Shown here: positions 13,903 through 22,811 of the stretch, piece by piece
Layout: each line of letters opens with the position of its first letter
Numbering within the stretch: the stretch's first letter is position 1
Notes under the pieces: model-generated
What the model was told of the DNA's origin: nothing
The model's database searches: none
Seen by the model: only the letters and a program-made list of their open reading frames with translations
Program-made: the position numbers and the translations under genes
Assembly (NCBI GenBank): GCA_045578465.1
Contig: JAZNKJ010000036.1
Span: 1 to 23,812 of the forward strand
Direction of reading: 5' to 3'
Origin: SIG454 sp045578465
GTDB lineage: Bacteria > Bacillota > Clostridia > Monoglobales > Monoglobaceae
Length of the DNA stretch: 23,812 nucleotides

Positions 13903-14253
13903 ATGGCAGCAATAAGAGAAAATGAACGCGGAAGAGTCAGTGTTTCAAGCACTGTGATTGCAAAGCTTGCAGGATTTACGGCGACTTCCTGCTATGGAGT
14001 TGTGGGAATGGCGGCCAAAAGCGGTAAAGACGGCGTTGCAAAGCTTCTTAAAATAGAGAATATCGACAAGGGAATAAAGGTAAGAATTGAAGAAAATGTT
14101 ATAAATATTTCTCTTCATATAATTGTTGGATATGGAGTTAATCTTCGTACAATCGGCGAAACCATACAGAGTAGCGTAAAGTATCATGTTGAAGAAGCAA
14201 TCGGTATGGAAGTTGGAGATGTTACGGTTGTTATTGAGGGTGTCAGAGAGTAA
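13903..14253 (+). CDS. Asp23/Gls24 family protein (YloU-like)
   Basis: A 116-residue alkaline-shock/Asp23 domain protein. It begins MAAIRENERGRVSVSSTVIAKLAG, then ATSCYGVVGMA, and has the alternating hydrophobic strands VRIEENVINISLHIIVGYGVNL and the C-terminal GDVTVVIEGV strand typical of the family. Family members form membrane-associated meshes or act in envelope homeostasis; the exact role of YloU is unclear. The ATG at 13903 is preferred because AAAGGCGTG at 13888-13896 precedes it and the family N-terminus follows; a start at 13858 would add 15 unmatched residues. The yloU-yloV-recG neighbourhood is as in Bacillus, though Bacillus has sdaAB-sdaAA in between. Confidence 0.9.
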   Translation: MAAIRENERGRVSVSSTVIAKLAGFTATSCYGVVGMAAKSGKDGVAKLLKIENIDKGIKVRIEENVINISLHIIVGYGVNLRTIGETIQSSVKYHVEEAIGMEVGDVTVVIEGVRE

Positions 14254-14271
14254 ACAATAAGAGGTGTGTAA

Positions 14272-15879
14272 ATGAAGACAATAAATGCAGAGCTTTTGGC
14301 TCTTATGTTAAAATCTGCCGCGAATAATCTTAAAAACAACAAAAAGGCCATAAATGACCTTAATATTTTCCCTGTTCCCGACGGCGACACAGGAACAAAT
14401 ATGAGTATGACTTTCAGCGGAGCACTTGGCAGTATTTCTCTTGAAGAAGAGACTTGCTTTGCACTTGTTAAGGCTTTATCCAAGGCGGCGCTTAGAAATG
14501 CAAGAGGAAACTCAGGCGTTATTTTATCTCAGATTATAAGAGGTATTTATAAAGGTGTTGACGAGGCAGAGGAGCTTTCTGTTGAGGTTATAAAAGATGC
14601 CGCAGTTATGGCAAGAAAATCCGCTTATGACGCGGTTATGAAGCCAACCGAGGGAACAATTTTGACAGTTGTTCGCCAGATGGCAGAATTTGCGGAAGAA
14701 AGCTATAAAAATTACAGCGAGGCTGACGAATTCTTGTTTGCCCTTTATGAAAAGGGAAATGAGAGCCTCTCTAAAACTCCCGATATGCTCCCTGTTTTAA
14801 AGCAGGCAGGAGTTGTTGACGCAGGCGGTCAAGGGGTTATGACTCTTTTTGAGGGCCTTATCTATGCTCTTAAAGAGGGAAAAGCCATTGAAAGCGAAGA
14901 GGGGGAAACGACTTCTTCCGGTGCCGTAGCAGAAGTTAAAACAGAAATCAAATTTTTATATTGCACAGAGTTTTTAATCAATAAAAAAGCCGACAGAAAA
15001 ACAACTCAGTTTACTGCGGCAATCGAAAACTTAGGGGACTGTATGCTGGTTATCGAAGACGATGAAATCGTTAAGGTGCATATTCATACAAACCACCCTG
15101 GCAGAGTTATTGAAGAAGCAATAAAACTTGGGGAGCTTACCAACCTCAAAATTGATAATATGAAGTATCAGCATGACGATAAGGCTGAAAAAGAGGCTGA
15201 GGCAGAGGTAGAAAAGGAACTTAAAAAGTACGGCTTTGTTGCTGTTGCGGCAGGGGACGGTCTTTCTGAAATTTTCAAAAGCCTCGGTGCTGACGCAATG
15301 GTTGAAGGCGGCCAGACAATGAACCCAAGCACTCAGGATATTTTAGATGCCGTTGAGAAAGTTGATGCTGAAAATGTCTTTGTTCTTCCAAATAACAAGA
15401 ATATAATCCTTGCGGCAGAGCAGGTTGACGCTCTTACAAAGAAAAATGTTATCGTTCTTCCAACAAAGAACATTCCAACAGGAATTTCCGCTATTATGGG
15501 CTTTGATGAAAGCCTTTCTCCTGAGGAGAATGCAGAAAATATGATGGGAATGGCAAGTGGCGTTACTTGCGGACAGCTTACCTTTGCGGCAAGAGATACA
15601 GAGGTTGACGGAGTGGAAATCCACGAAGGCGACATTATGGGTCTTTCTCCAAAGGGAATTGAAGTTGTGGGCGACGACCTTCCGTCTTGCACAGTTGAGC
15701 TTATTGACAGCTTGGTTACTGAGGACAGCGGAGTTATCTCTGTTTATTACGGCGAGGAAGTAACGGAAGACGATGCAAACGCTCTTTTAGAAGAGCTTGA
15801 AGAGAAGTATAAGGATATGGATGTGGCCCTTTATTATGGCGGCCAGCCGGTATACTATTATATTGTTTCTGTTGAATAA
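14272..15879 (+). CDS. fakA: Fatty acid kinase catalytic subunit (FakA/YloV, DAK2 domain)
   Basis: Phosphorylates fatty acids bound to a FakB (DegV-type) partner, feeding exogenous or recycled fatty acids into phospholipid. Of 535 residues, 1-200 are a DAK2/DhaL kinase domain with NIFPVPDGDTGTNMSMTF, where Asp37, Asp39 and Asn43 bind Mg-ATP, and ARGNSGVILSQ. The middle domain has FLYCTEF (Cys231) and VKVHIHTNHP (His270, His272), matching the metal-binding middle part of FakA. The C-terminal third is EDD/DegV-like. No fakB gene is in the window. RBS GAGGTG at 14261-14266. It is co-transcribed with the Asp23 gene, as in Bacillus and Staphylococcus. Confidence 0.93.
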   Translation: MKTINAELLALMLKSAANNLKNNKKAINDLNIFPVPDGDTGTNMSMTFSGALGSISLEEETCFALVKALSKAALRNARGNSGVILSQIIRGIYKGVDEAEELSVEVIKDAAVMARKSAYDAVMKPTEGTILTVVRQMAEFAEESYKNYSEADEFLFALYEKGNESLSKTPDMLPVLKQAGVVDAGGQGVMTLFEGLIYALKEGKAIESEEGETTSSGAVAEVKTEIKFLYCTEFLINKKADRKTTQFTAAIENLGDCMLVIEDDEIVKVHIHTNHPGRVIEEAIKLGELTNLKIDNMKYQHDDKAEKEAEAEVEKELKKYGFVAVAAGDGLSEIFKSLGADAMVEGGQTMNPSTQDILDAVEKVDAENVFVLPNNKNIILAAEQVDALTKKNVIVLPTKNIPTGISAIMGFDESLSPEENAENMMGMASGVTCGQLTFAARDTEVDGVEIHEGDIMGLSPKGIEVVGDDLPSCTVELIDSLVTEDSGVISVYYGEEVTEDDANALLEELEEKYKDMDVALYYGGQPVYYYIVSVE

Positions 15880-15885
15880 TTTTTG

Positions 15886-15909
15886 GCGGCATGGGGAATC
15901 CTGTGCCGC
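15886..15909 (+). terminator. Intergenic hairpin between fakA and recG
   Basis: GCGGCATGGG (15886-15895) pairs with CCTGTGCCGC (15900-15909) over ten base pairs with two wobble pairs and a four-base loop GAAT. The following run, TACAATTTTAG, is a weak T tract, so it may be an attenuator or an mRNA-stability hairpin. The recG RBS starts ten bases later. Confidence 0.4.
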
Positions 15910-15933
15910 TACAATTTTAGGAGGTGATTTAAA

Positions 15934-17988
15934 GTGAAAATGGAGGACAGCGTTCAATTTGTCCGTGGTGTTGGCGAAAAACGAGCAAAAACCTTTGAAA
16001 AACTGGGCATTAAAACTGTTTCCGATTTGCTTTATCATCTGCCCAGAGATTATGAAGACAGGTCGGATATTAAGAATATCTGTGACTTAATCGACGGGGA
16101 AAAGGTGTGCGTTTTAGGGCGCATAACTGCTCTCCCTCGCTCTTTCAGGAGCAAAAACGGCCTTATGGTAACTCAGGCCACAGTTTCTGACGGAACAGGG
16201 ATTATGAAAATAACCTGGTTCAACGCAAAATATATTGAAAATCAGCTCCGGGGGGACAGAGAGTTTGTATTTTTCGGGGAGGCTACATACAGAGGCAGAA
16301 ATGCAGAAATGGTAAACCCCGTTGTTGAAAAATATGACGGCGGAGGGAAGAAAACGGGAAGAATTGTCCCGATTTATCCTCTTAGCGCAGGAATTTCCCA
16401 ATATATGCTCCGCTCTGCCATTGAAAACGCCATTGAAAATCTTGAAGACAAAATCCCCAATACAGTTCCCGAGAAAATTGCGAAAAAATGTGCGCTGTTG
16501 GATACTGAAAAAGCTATGAGGGAGATTCATTTTCCCCAGGATTTTGACAGCTTTAAAAGGGCGAAGTATTCCCTCGCCTTTGAGGAGCTTCTTGTTATGC
16601 AGACGGGTATACAGATTTTAAAAGGGGACAGAAAAAAATATACAGCCGAGCCTTTTTCGGATGTTAAATGTATAAGCGAACTTGCAAAAGCTCTTCCTTT
16701 TGAACTTACAACGGCGCAAAAGAGAGTTATAAACGAGATATGCGCCGACCTTAAAAAGAATGTTCCAATGAACAGACTTGTTCAGGGGGATGTTGGCTCG
16801 GGTAAAACCGTTGTTGCGGCGGCGGCAATGTTTAGTGCTGTCCGTTCAGGCTTTCAGGGTGCGATGATTGCCCCAACGGAAATTTTGGCAAAGCAACACT
16901 ATAAGAGCTTTACTAAAATGTTTGAGAATATGGGCGTTCGCGTTGCCCTTTTAGTTGGGGGAAAAAGCAAAGAAAAGACAGAAACTTTGGGAAAAATCGC
17001 AAATGGCGAAATTGACATTGTTGTTGGAACCCATGCGGTTTTGACAGAGAGCGTAAAATTCAAAAATCTCGCCCTTGCGGTAACTGATGAGCAACATCGT
17101 TTCGGTGTTAAGCAAAGGGCGACACTTACGGAGAAGGGCAAAAATGTTCATACTCTTGTTATGACCGCAACCCCCATACCAAGAACACTTTCTCTGATTT
17201 TATACGGCGACCTTGATGTTTCCGTAATTGATGAGCTGCCGCCCGGACGAAAAGAGGTCCAGACCTTCGCCGTTGGGGAGAATATGAGAGCGAGAGTCAA
17301 TAAGTTTATTGCCTCAAAAATCGCCGAGGGGCGTCAGGTTTATATTGTCTGCCCGCTGGTTGAGGAAAGCGAGCTTATGACCGCAAAGGCTGCGGTTGAA
17401 TATGCCGAAAGCTTAAAAACGGGAAGCTTTAAAAACTATAATATTGATGTTATCCACGGCAAAATGAAAGCAAAAGAAAAAGATGCCGTTATGGAGAAAT
17501 TTTCAAAGGGCGAAACGGATATTTTAGTTTCAACAACTGTAATCGAGGTTGGGGTGGATGTTCCAAATGCAACGGTTATGGTCATTGAAAATGCAGAGAG
17601 ATTTGGCCTTTCCCAGCTCCATCAGTTAAGAGGGAGAATAAGACGAGGGGAGCATGAGGCCTTTTGCATAATGTTCAATAAATCAAGCGGAGAAATTGCA
17701 AAAGAGAGAATGAAGATTATGCAGGAGACAAACGACGGATTTAAGCTTTCGGAAAAGGACTTGCTCCTTCGTGGACCGGGCGAATTTTTCGGGGTTCGTC
17801 AGCACGGTCTTCCCGAGCTTAAAATCGCCAATTTAGCGGAAGATATGGAAATTTTAAAGATGGCGCAAATGGCGTCAGAGGAAATTATAAGGGAAGATAA
17901 AACCCTCTCTCTTCCTGAAAATCAAAACCTTAAAAAGAGGGTTATGAGAAAATACGAAGAGGTTGGCGGAAGAGGAATTTTAAACTAA
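15934..17988 (+). CDS. recG: ATP-dependent DNA helicase RecG
   Basis: Branched-DNA helicase that reverses stalled forks and processes Holliday junctions. The 684 residues contain an N-terminal wedge/OB domain (about 45-135), helicase domain 1 with Walker A GDVGSGKT at 285-292, DEQH at 385-388 and TATPIPRTLSL, helicase domain 2 with HGKMK, STTVIEVGVDVPNA and QLHQLRGRIRRGEHEA, and the C-terminal TRG region with LLLRGPGEFFGVRQHG. Motif VI reads RIRRG where RecG normally has R(V/I)GRG, so Arg570 replaces a conserved Gly. The start is GTG at 15934, set by a near-perfect AGGAGGTGA at 15919-15927 nine bases upstream. Confidence 0.96.
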   Translation: MKMEDSVQFVRGVGEKRAKTFEKLGIKTVSDLLYHLPRDYEDRSDIKNICDLIDGEKVCVLGRITALPRSFRSKNGLMVTQATVSDGTGIMKITWFNAKYIENQLRGDREFVFFGEATYRGRNAEMVNPVVEKYDGGGKKTGRIVPIYPLSAGISQYMLRSAIENAIENLEDKIPNTVPEKIAKKCALLDTEKAMREIHFPQDFDSFKRAKYSLAFEELLVMQTGIQILKGDRKKYTAEPFSDVKCISELAKALPFELTTAQKRVINEICADLKKNVPMNRLVQGDVGSGKTVVAAAAMFSAVRSGFQGAMIAPTEILAKQHYKSFTKMFENMGVRVALLVGGKSKEKTETLGKIANGEIDIVVGTHAVLTESVKFKNLALAVTDEQHRFGVKQRATLTEKGKNVHTLVMTATPIPRTLSLILYGDLDVSVIDELPPGRKEVQTFAVGENMRARVNKFIASKIAEGRQVYIVCPLVEESELMTAKAAVEYAESLKTGSFKNYNIDVIHGKMKAKEKDAVMEKFSKGETDILVSTTVIEVGVDVPNATVMVIENAERFGLSQLHQLRGRIRRGEHEAFCIMFNKSSGEIAKERMKIMQETNDGFKLSEKDLLLRGPGEFFGVRQHGLPELKIANLAEDMEILKMAQMASEEIIREDKTLSLPENQNLKKRVMRKYEEVGGRGILN

Positions 17989-17993
17989 AAATG

Positions 17994-18030
17994 AAAGAGG
18001 TTTTGGACAGATGCCAAGACCTCTTTTTTT
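17994..18030 (+). terminator. Intrinsic terminator of recG
   Basis: AAAGAGGTTTTGG (17994-18006) pairs with CCAAGACCTCTTT (18014-18026), with one wobble and a seven-base loop; the T run extends to 18030. Confidence 0.92.
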
Positions 18031-18042
18031 GGCTCGTTAAGG

Positions 18043-18071
18043 TTGACAATAGGGCAGAAATATTATATAAT
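18043..18071 (+). promoter_or_regulatory. Consensus sigma-A promoter for lepA operon
   Basis: Perfect TTGACA (18043-18048), a 17-base spacer and perfect TATAAT (18066-18071), the strongest promoter match in the window. It lies 12 bases after the recG terminator and about 25 bases before the lepA start, leaving a very short leader. Confidence 0.92.
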
Positions 18072-18102
18072 TTAAGGGATAATATGCGGAAGGAAAAAGC
18101 TA

Positions 18103-19908
18103 ATGAACGATTATCAAAAAAGAATAAGAAATTTTTCAATAATTGCACATATTGACCACGGAAAGTCCACTTTGGCAGACCGCCTTTTAGAGAAAACAGG
18201 GGTCCTTACTCAGCGTGAGATGCAGGCCCAGATTCTTGATAATATGGAGCTTGAACGGGAGAGGGGAATAACCATTAAAGCCCGTGCCGTAAAGCTTATC
18301 CATAAGGCGAAGGATAACGAGGAGTATGTCCTCAATTTAATTGACACTCCGGGGCATGTTGACTTTAACTATGAGGTTTCCCGAAGCCTTGCTGCTTGTG
18401 AAGGGGCAATTTTGGTTGTTGACGCGGCGCAGGGCATTGAGGCTCAGACCCTTGCCAATACTTATCTTGCCATTGAGCACGATTTAGAGCTTGTGCCTGT
18501 TATAAATAAGATTGACCTCCCCAGCGCACAGCCTGAGGTTGTCAAAAAGGAAATCGAGGATGTTATCGGCATAAATGCGGATAAGGCACCACTCATTTCC
18601 GCTAAAAACGGAATAAATATTGAAGAGGTTTTAGATAGAATTGTTGAGCTTATTCCGCCACCCAGTGGAGACTGCGAAAAGCCTCTTAAAGCCCTTATAT
18701 TTGACTCGTATTATGACAGCTATAAAGGGGTTATCGTCTATGTCAGAATAATTGACGGAAAGCTTACCCCGGGAACAAAAATCAAAATGATGGCAACAGG
18801 GGCAACCTTTGATGTTGTTGAGGTTGGATATCTCCACCCAACGGGAATGCTCCCATCCAAAGAGATTAAAGCGGGAGAGGTTGGCTTTATTGCGGCCAGC
18901 ATTAAGGATGTTCATGAAGTCCATGTGGGAGACACGGTAACGACTGTTGAGGGCGGAAGCCCTGAGGCTCTCCCCGGATATAAAGAAGTTAAGCCGATGG
19001 TTTACTGCGGAATATATCCTGCCGACGGCGCAAGATATGACGATTTAAGAGATGCCCTTGAAAAGCTAAGACTTAACGATGCGGCATTAAGCTTTGATGC
19101 AGAAACCTCTGTTGCATTGGGATTTGGTTTCCGCTGCGGATTCTTAGGCCTTTTGCATATGGAAATTATTCAGGAAAGATTAGAGAGAGAATATAATCTT
19201 GATCTGGTAACAACTGCTCCATCCGTTGAATATAAGGTTATAAAGACGGATAAAACGGTTGAAAATATTTCAAACCCGACAAATCTTCCTGAATCCAGCG
19301 TAATTGATTATATGGAAGAGCCTATTGTCCACGCAGACATTATGACTCCGAGAGAATATGTTGGAAGCATTATGGAGCTTTGTCAGGACAGACGAGGAAC
19401 ATATCTTGATATGGAATATCTTGACGAAACCCGCGTAACATTAAAGTATGACCTTCCTTTAAACGAGATTATATATGATTTCTTTGACGCCTTGAAGTCG
19501 AAGACAAGAGGCTATGCTTCCTTTGACTATGAATTCAAAGGCTATCAGAAGTCAGACCTTGTTAAGCTTGATATTTTGTTAAACGGGGATGCGGTTGATG
19601 CTCTTTCCTTTATCGTTCATAAGGAAAAGGCTTATGCAAGAGGAAGAAGGATTGCCGAAAAGCTTAAAGAGGTTATTCCGAGACAGCTTTTTGAAATTCC
19701 GATTCAGGCGGCAGTCGGCGGAAAGATTATTGCCAGAGAAACTGTCCGCGCTATGAGAAAGGATGTCCTTGCCAAATGTTACGGCGGCGATATAACAAGA
19801 AAGAAAAAGCTTCTTGAAAAGCAAAAAGAAGGTAAAAAGCGTATGCGTCAGGTGGGAACGGTTGAAGTTCCGCAGGAGGCGTTTATGTCGGTTTTAAAAT
19901 TAGATTAA
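18103..19908 (+). CDS. lepA: Elongation factor 4 (LepA)
   Basis: Ribosome-bound GTPase related to EF-G, implicated in back-translocation and in 30S biogenesis or initiation. The 601 residues match the usual length. The GTPase motifs are AHIDHGKS (15-22), the switch I RGITIKARAV, DTPGHVDF and NKIDLP; the unique C-terminal domain ends in KRMRQVGTVEVPQEAFMSVL, a LepA hallmark. RBS GGAAGGA precedes the ATG. It is the first gene of a long unit with galE 13 bases downstream. In many Firmicutes lepA precedes hemN and hrcA; here the next gene is galE. Confidence 0.97.
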   Translation: MNDYQKRIRNFSIIAHIDHGKSTLADRLLEKTGVLTQREMQAQILDNMELERERGITIKARAVKLIHKAKDNEEYVLNLIDTPGHVDFNYEVSRSLAACEGAILVVDAAQGIEAQTLANTYLAIEHDLELVPVINKIDLPSAQPEVVKKEIEDVIGINADKAPLISAKNGINIEEVLDRIVELIPPPSGDCEKPLKALIFDSYYDSYKGVIVYVRIIDGKLTPGTKIKMMATGATFDVVEVGYLHPTGMLPSKEIKAGEVGFIAASIKDVHEVHVGDTVTTVEGGSPEALPGYKEVKPMVYCGIYPADGARYDDLRDALEKLRLNDAALSFDAETSVALGFGFRCGFLGLLHMEIIQERLEREYNLDLVTTAPSVEYKVIKTDKTVENISNPTNLPESSVIDYMEEPIVHADIMTPREYVGSIMELCQDRRGTYLDMEYLDETRVTLKYDLPLNEIIYDFFDALKSKTRGYASFDYEFKGYQKSDLVKLDILLNGDAVDALSFIVHKEKAYARGRRIAEKLKEVIPRQLFEIPIQAAVGGKIIARETVRAMRKDVLAKCYGGDITRKKKLLEKQKEGKKRMRQVGTVEVPQEAFMSVLKLD

Positions 19909-19921
19909 AGGAGAGAGAATT

Positions 19922-20935
19922 ATGAAAATTTTAGTTACAGGCGGAGCAGGGTATATAGGAAGTCACACCTGCGTTGAGCTTATAAAGTCAGGCTATGATC
20001 TGGCAGTTGTTGATAATCTTTCAAACAGCTGTGAGGAATCCTTAAAAAGAGTTGAGAAAATTACAGGGAAAGCGGTTAAGCTTTATAAAGAGGACCTTTG
20101 CGATTTAGAAGCGGTTGAAAAAATCTTTGAAGATGACAAATTTGACGCCGTTATCCATTTTGCAGGACTTAAAGCCGTTGGAGAATCTGTTGAAATTCCA
20201 ATCAGATACTATGAAAACAATATCGGAAGCACACTTAATCTTTGCAAAACTATGGCAAAGCACGGCTGTAAAAAATTAGTGTTCAGCTCATCTGCAACAG
20301 TATACGGAAATCCGCACACTGTTCCGATTACGGAAGATTTTCCTCTCCACTGCACAAACCCATACGGCAGAACAAAGCTTATGATTGAGGAAATTCTTCG
20401 TGACCTTTATATTTCCGACAATGAATGGGATATTGCACTCCTTAGATATTTCAATCCTGTTGGCGCTCACGAGAGCGGACTTATCGGGGAAGACCCTAAG
20501 GGAATCCCGAATAACCTAATGCCATATATAACTCAGGTTGCGGTTGGCAAGAGAGAATATTTAAATGTATTCGGCGACGACTACGACACTCCTGACGGAA
20601 GAGGTGTTCGTGACTATATCCATGTTGTTGACCTTGCAATCGGCCATATTAAGGCTCTTGAAAAAATCAGCAATAAGGTTGGGGTTGTTACATATAACCT
20701 TGGCACAGGAACAGGTTACAGCGTTTTGGATATGGTTAAGGCTTTCTCCAAGGCTTGCGGCCACGATGTTGCATATAAGATTGCTCCTCGCCGTGCAGGA
20801 GACATTGCACAGTGCTATGCTGACCCGAAAAAGGCAAGAGAAGAGCTTGGCTTTGTTGCTACGAAAAATCTTGACGATATGTGCAATGATTCATGGCGTT
20901 GGCAGAGCACAAATCCAAACGGATATAACAAATAA
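19922..20935 (+). CDS. galE: UDP-glucose 4-epimerase
   Basis: Interconverts UDP-glucose and UDP-galactose (possibly also their N-acetyl forms) for the Leloir pathway and envelope glycans. The 337 residues start MKILVTGGAGYIGSH, the NAD-binding GxxGxxG, and carry Ser124 (SSSATVYG), Tyr148 and Lys152 (YGRTK), the short-chain dehydrogenase catalytic triad. Later landmarks are LRYFNPVGAHESG and YNLGTGTGYSVLDMV. RBS AAAGGAGAG at 19907-19915 overlaps the lepA stop. No galK or galT is nearby, and the following TagA-type transferase suggests a role in surface-polymer precursors rather than galactose catabolism; that part is inference. Confidence 0.96.
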   Translation: MKILVTGGAGYIGSHTCVELIKSGYDLAVVDNLSNSCEESLKRVEKITGKAVKLYKEDLCDLEAVEKIFEDDKFDAVIHFAGLKAVGESVEIPIRYYENNIGSTLNLCKTMAKHGCKKLVFSSSATVYGNPHTVPITEDFPLHCTNPYGRTKLMIEEILRDLYISDNEWDIALLRYFNPVGAHESGLIGEDPKGIPNNLMPYITQVAVGKREYLNVFGDDYDTPDGRGVRDYIHVVDLAIGHIKALEKISNKVGVVTYNLGTGTGYSVLDMVKAFSKACGHDVAYKIAPRRAGDIAQCYADPKKAREELGFVATKNLDDMCNDSWRWQSTNPNGYNK

Positions 20936-20944
20936 GGTGAATTT

Positions 20945-21688
20945 ATGAGAAAAACAGTTAAAATTCTTGGGGTAAAGATTGACAAGGTAACGGAGAAAGG
21001 GGCTCTCTCTCGTGCAAAAGGCTTTCTTAAAAAAGAGGGCGTTTCGAAAATCTATACTCCTAACCCTGAAATAATTATGACCGCAAAAGAGGACAGCGAG
21101 TTTATGGAAATTTTAAACAATGCTGACCTATGCACAGCGGACGGAATCGGCGTTGTTTACGGGGCAAAAATTTTAGGAACTCCCGTTCCCCAGAGAGTTG
21201 CAGGCTTTGATTTAACCTGCAAAATTCTTGAATATTTAAAAGATACAGAAGATGGAGTTTTCCTCTTTGGTGCAAAGCCGGGAGTTGCGGATATTGCAAA
21301 GCAAAGGCTTGAGGAAAAATATCCTGGACTTCGCGTTGTGGGAACAAATGACGGATATTTTACCGAGGAAGATACTCCTATGATAATTGATAAAATCAAT
21401 GAATCGGGGGCGAAGCTTCTTTTGGTTTGCCTTGGGGCTAAAAAACAGGAAAAGTGGATAAACGATAATCAGAATAAGCTGACAAGTGTTCGGCTTTGTA
21501 TGGGAGTTGGGGGAACACTTGATGTTTTTGCGGGAAATGTTAAACGCGCCCCGAAGATTTTTATAAAGCTGAACTTAGAATGGCTTTACAGACTTTTAAA
21601 ACAGCCAAGCCGCATCGGGCGGTTTGCGGCACTTCCTAAATTTATTGTGGAAGTTTTTAAAAGCAAGAAAGGAATGAAAAAGAAATGA
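20945..21688 (+). CDS. WecG/TagA/CpsF family glycosyltransferase (GT26)
   Basis: Membrane-associated transferase that adds an N-acetylmannosamine-type sugar to lipid-linked GlcNAc in wall teichoic acid or related polymers. The 247 residues show YTPNPEI (37-43), ADGIGVVYGAKILG with the conserved Asp66, the PQRVAGFDL segment, FLFGAKPGVAD, and LLVCLGAKKQEKWI, all GT26 hallmarks. The C-terminal basic helix region (LNLEWLYRLLKQPSR) is the membrane-targeting appendage. RBS AAGGTGA at 20934-20940. No other teichoic-acid genes (tagB, tagF, tagO) are in the window, so the acceptor polymer is unknown. The stop overlaps the next start by four bases. Confidence 0.9.
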   Translation: MRKTVKILGVKIDKVTEKGALSRAKGFLKKEGVSKIYTPNPEIIMTAKEDSEFMEILNNADLCTADGIGVVYGAKILGTPVPQRVAGFDLTCKILEYLKDTEDGVFLFGAKPGVADIAKQRLEEKYPGLRVVGTNDGYFTEEDTPMIIDKINESGAKLLLVCLGAKKQEKWINDNQNKLTSVRLCMGVGGTLDVFAGNVKRAPKIFIKLNLEWLYRLLKQPSRIGRFAALPKFIVEVFKSKKGMKKK

Positions 21689-22221
21689 TATATATTTTGC
21701 TTGCTGACGGCTTTGAAGAGGTTGAGGCTCTTGGCTGCTGCGATATTTTAAGGCGGGCAGAGATAAAAACATATCTTGCCTCAATTGAGGGGGATTATGT
21801 TGAGGGCTCTCATAAAATGACAGTTAAAGCGGATATGCTGGCTAAAAATATTGACTTTGAAAAAGTTGAGGGTATTGTCCTTCCGGGCGGTATGCCGGGG
21901 ACACTTAATCTTCAGAAAAACGAAACAGTTTTAAAGCTTATTGACTATTGCGTAAAGAATGATAAGCTTATCGGTGCAATCTGTGCCGCTCCTATGATTT
22001 TAGGGGACTTAGGTCTCTTAAAAGGGAAGAAGGCGACCTGCTTCCCGGGCTTTGAAGAAAACCTTACAGGTGCAGAACTTTCAAGCGATTTTGTTGTAAC
22101 AGACGGAAATATAATAACAGGGAAAGGTGCAGGGGCGGCCCTTATGTTCGGCGCTGCCATTGCGGACTATTTTAAAGAAGGGACAGGCAAAAGACTGTTA
22201 AAACAGGTTCAGCATATATGA
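21685..22221 (+). CDS. DJ-1/PfpI (YajL-like) family protein
   Basis: A 178-residue protein of the DJ-1 branch. FEEVEA carries the conserved Glu14, and AICAAPMIL has the nucleophile Cys100 in the elbow turn; VLPGGMPG precedes it as in DJ-1/YajL. Related proteins are described as deglycases or glyoxalases and redox-sensing chaperones, but activity varies and is debated, so the biochemical role is not fixed. It overlaps the upstream glycosyltransferase and the downstream cyclo-ligase by four bases each (ATGA), indicating coupled translation. Confidence 0.88.
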   Translation: MIYILLADGFEEVEALGCCDILRRAEIKTYLASIEGDYVEGSHKMTVKADMLAKNIDFEKVEGIVLPGGMPGTLNLQKNETVLKLIDYCVKNDKLIGAICAAPMILGDLGLLKGKKATCFPGFEENLTGAELSSDFVVTDGNIITGKGAGAALMFGAAIADYFKEGTGKRLLKQVQHI

Positions 22222-22811
22222 ACGGACAAAAAGAAGAACTAAGAAAGCATTACAAAGAAATAAGAAATGAAATTCCCGCAGGGAGCCGTGCTCTTAAAAG
22301 TGTTACAATCTGGAAACACTTTTTCGACCTTCCCGAATATAAAAATGCGAAAACCATTATGGTTTACAGCGATATAAAAAGCGAGGTAAGAACAAATCTC
22401 TTTGCGGAAAGAATGTTTGCCGACGGGAAGAGTGTTGTTTTCCCTCTTTGCGACAAGGAAAAGGTTGACTTAATCCCATATGAGATTGATAATTCTTCAA
22501 GACTTAAATTGGGGTCTTTCGGGGTTTTAGAGCCAAACACCGACTTTCTGGGAGAGGGAAAGGTTTCTCTTAGGGATAAAAGCGAGATTGATTTGGTAAT
22601 TGTCCCTGGGGTTGCTTTTGATATTTACGGATACAGAATCGGTTATGGAAAAGGGTATTATGACAATTTCTTAAAGGACTTTAAGGGAGTTAAAATAGGC
22701 TTTTCCTATACGGATTGCATTTGCTACTCAGTTTTCCCGACTGAGAAAGATATACCAATGGATATTCTTATAACAGAGGCAGGGTGTGAACGATTTGAGC
22801 AGACAATATGA
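22218..22811 (+). CDS. 5-formyltetrahydrofolate cyclo-ligase
   Basis: Converts 5-formyl-THF to 5,10-methenyl-THF using ATP, returning stored folate to the one-carbon pool; cytoplasmic. The 197 residues have the N-terminal KEELRKHYKEIRNEI helix, the VVFPLCDKEKVDL strand, and the signature VPGVAFD (129-135) followed by GYRIGYGKGYYDNFL, whose Gly-rich turn and Lys145 bind ATP phosphates. Length fits the family. The gene overlaps its upstream neighbour by four bases and the downstream protease frame by 26 bases. Confidence 0.95.
   Translation: MNGQKEELRKHYKEIRNEIPAGSRALKSVTIWKHFFDLPEYKNAKTIMVYSDIKSEVRTNLFAERMFADGKSVVFPLCDKEKVDLIPYEIDNSSRLKLGSFGVLEPNTDFLGEGKVSLRDKSEIDLVIVPGVAFDIYGYRIGYGKGYYDNFLKDFKGVKIGFSYTDCICYSVFPTEKDIPMDILITEAGCERFEQTI

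Noticed and set aside
15333..15692. Open frame of 119 residues on the minus strand inside fakA
   Set aside because: No ribosome binding site or family resemblance; the plus-strand FakA motifs continue through it.
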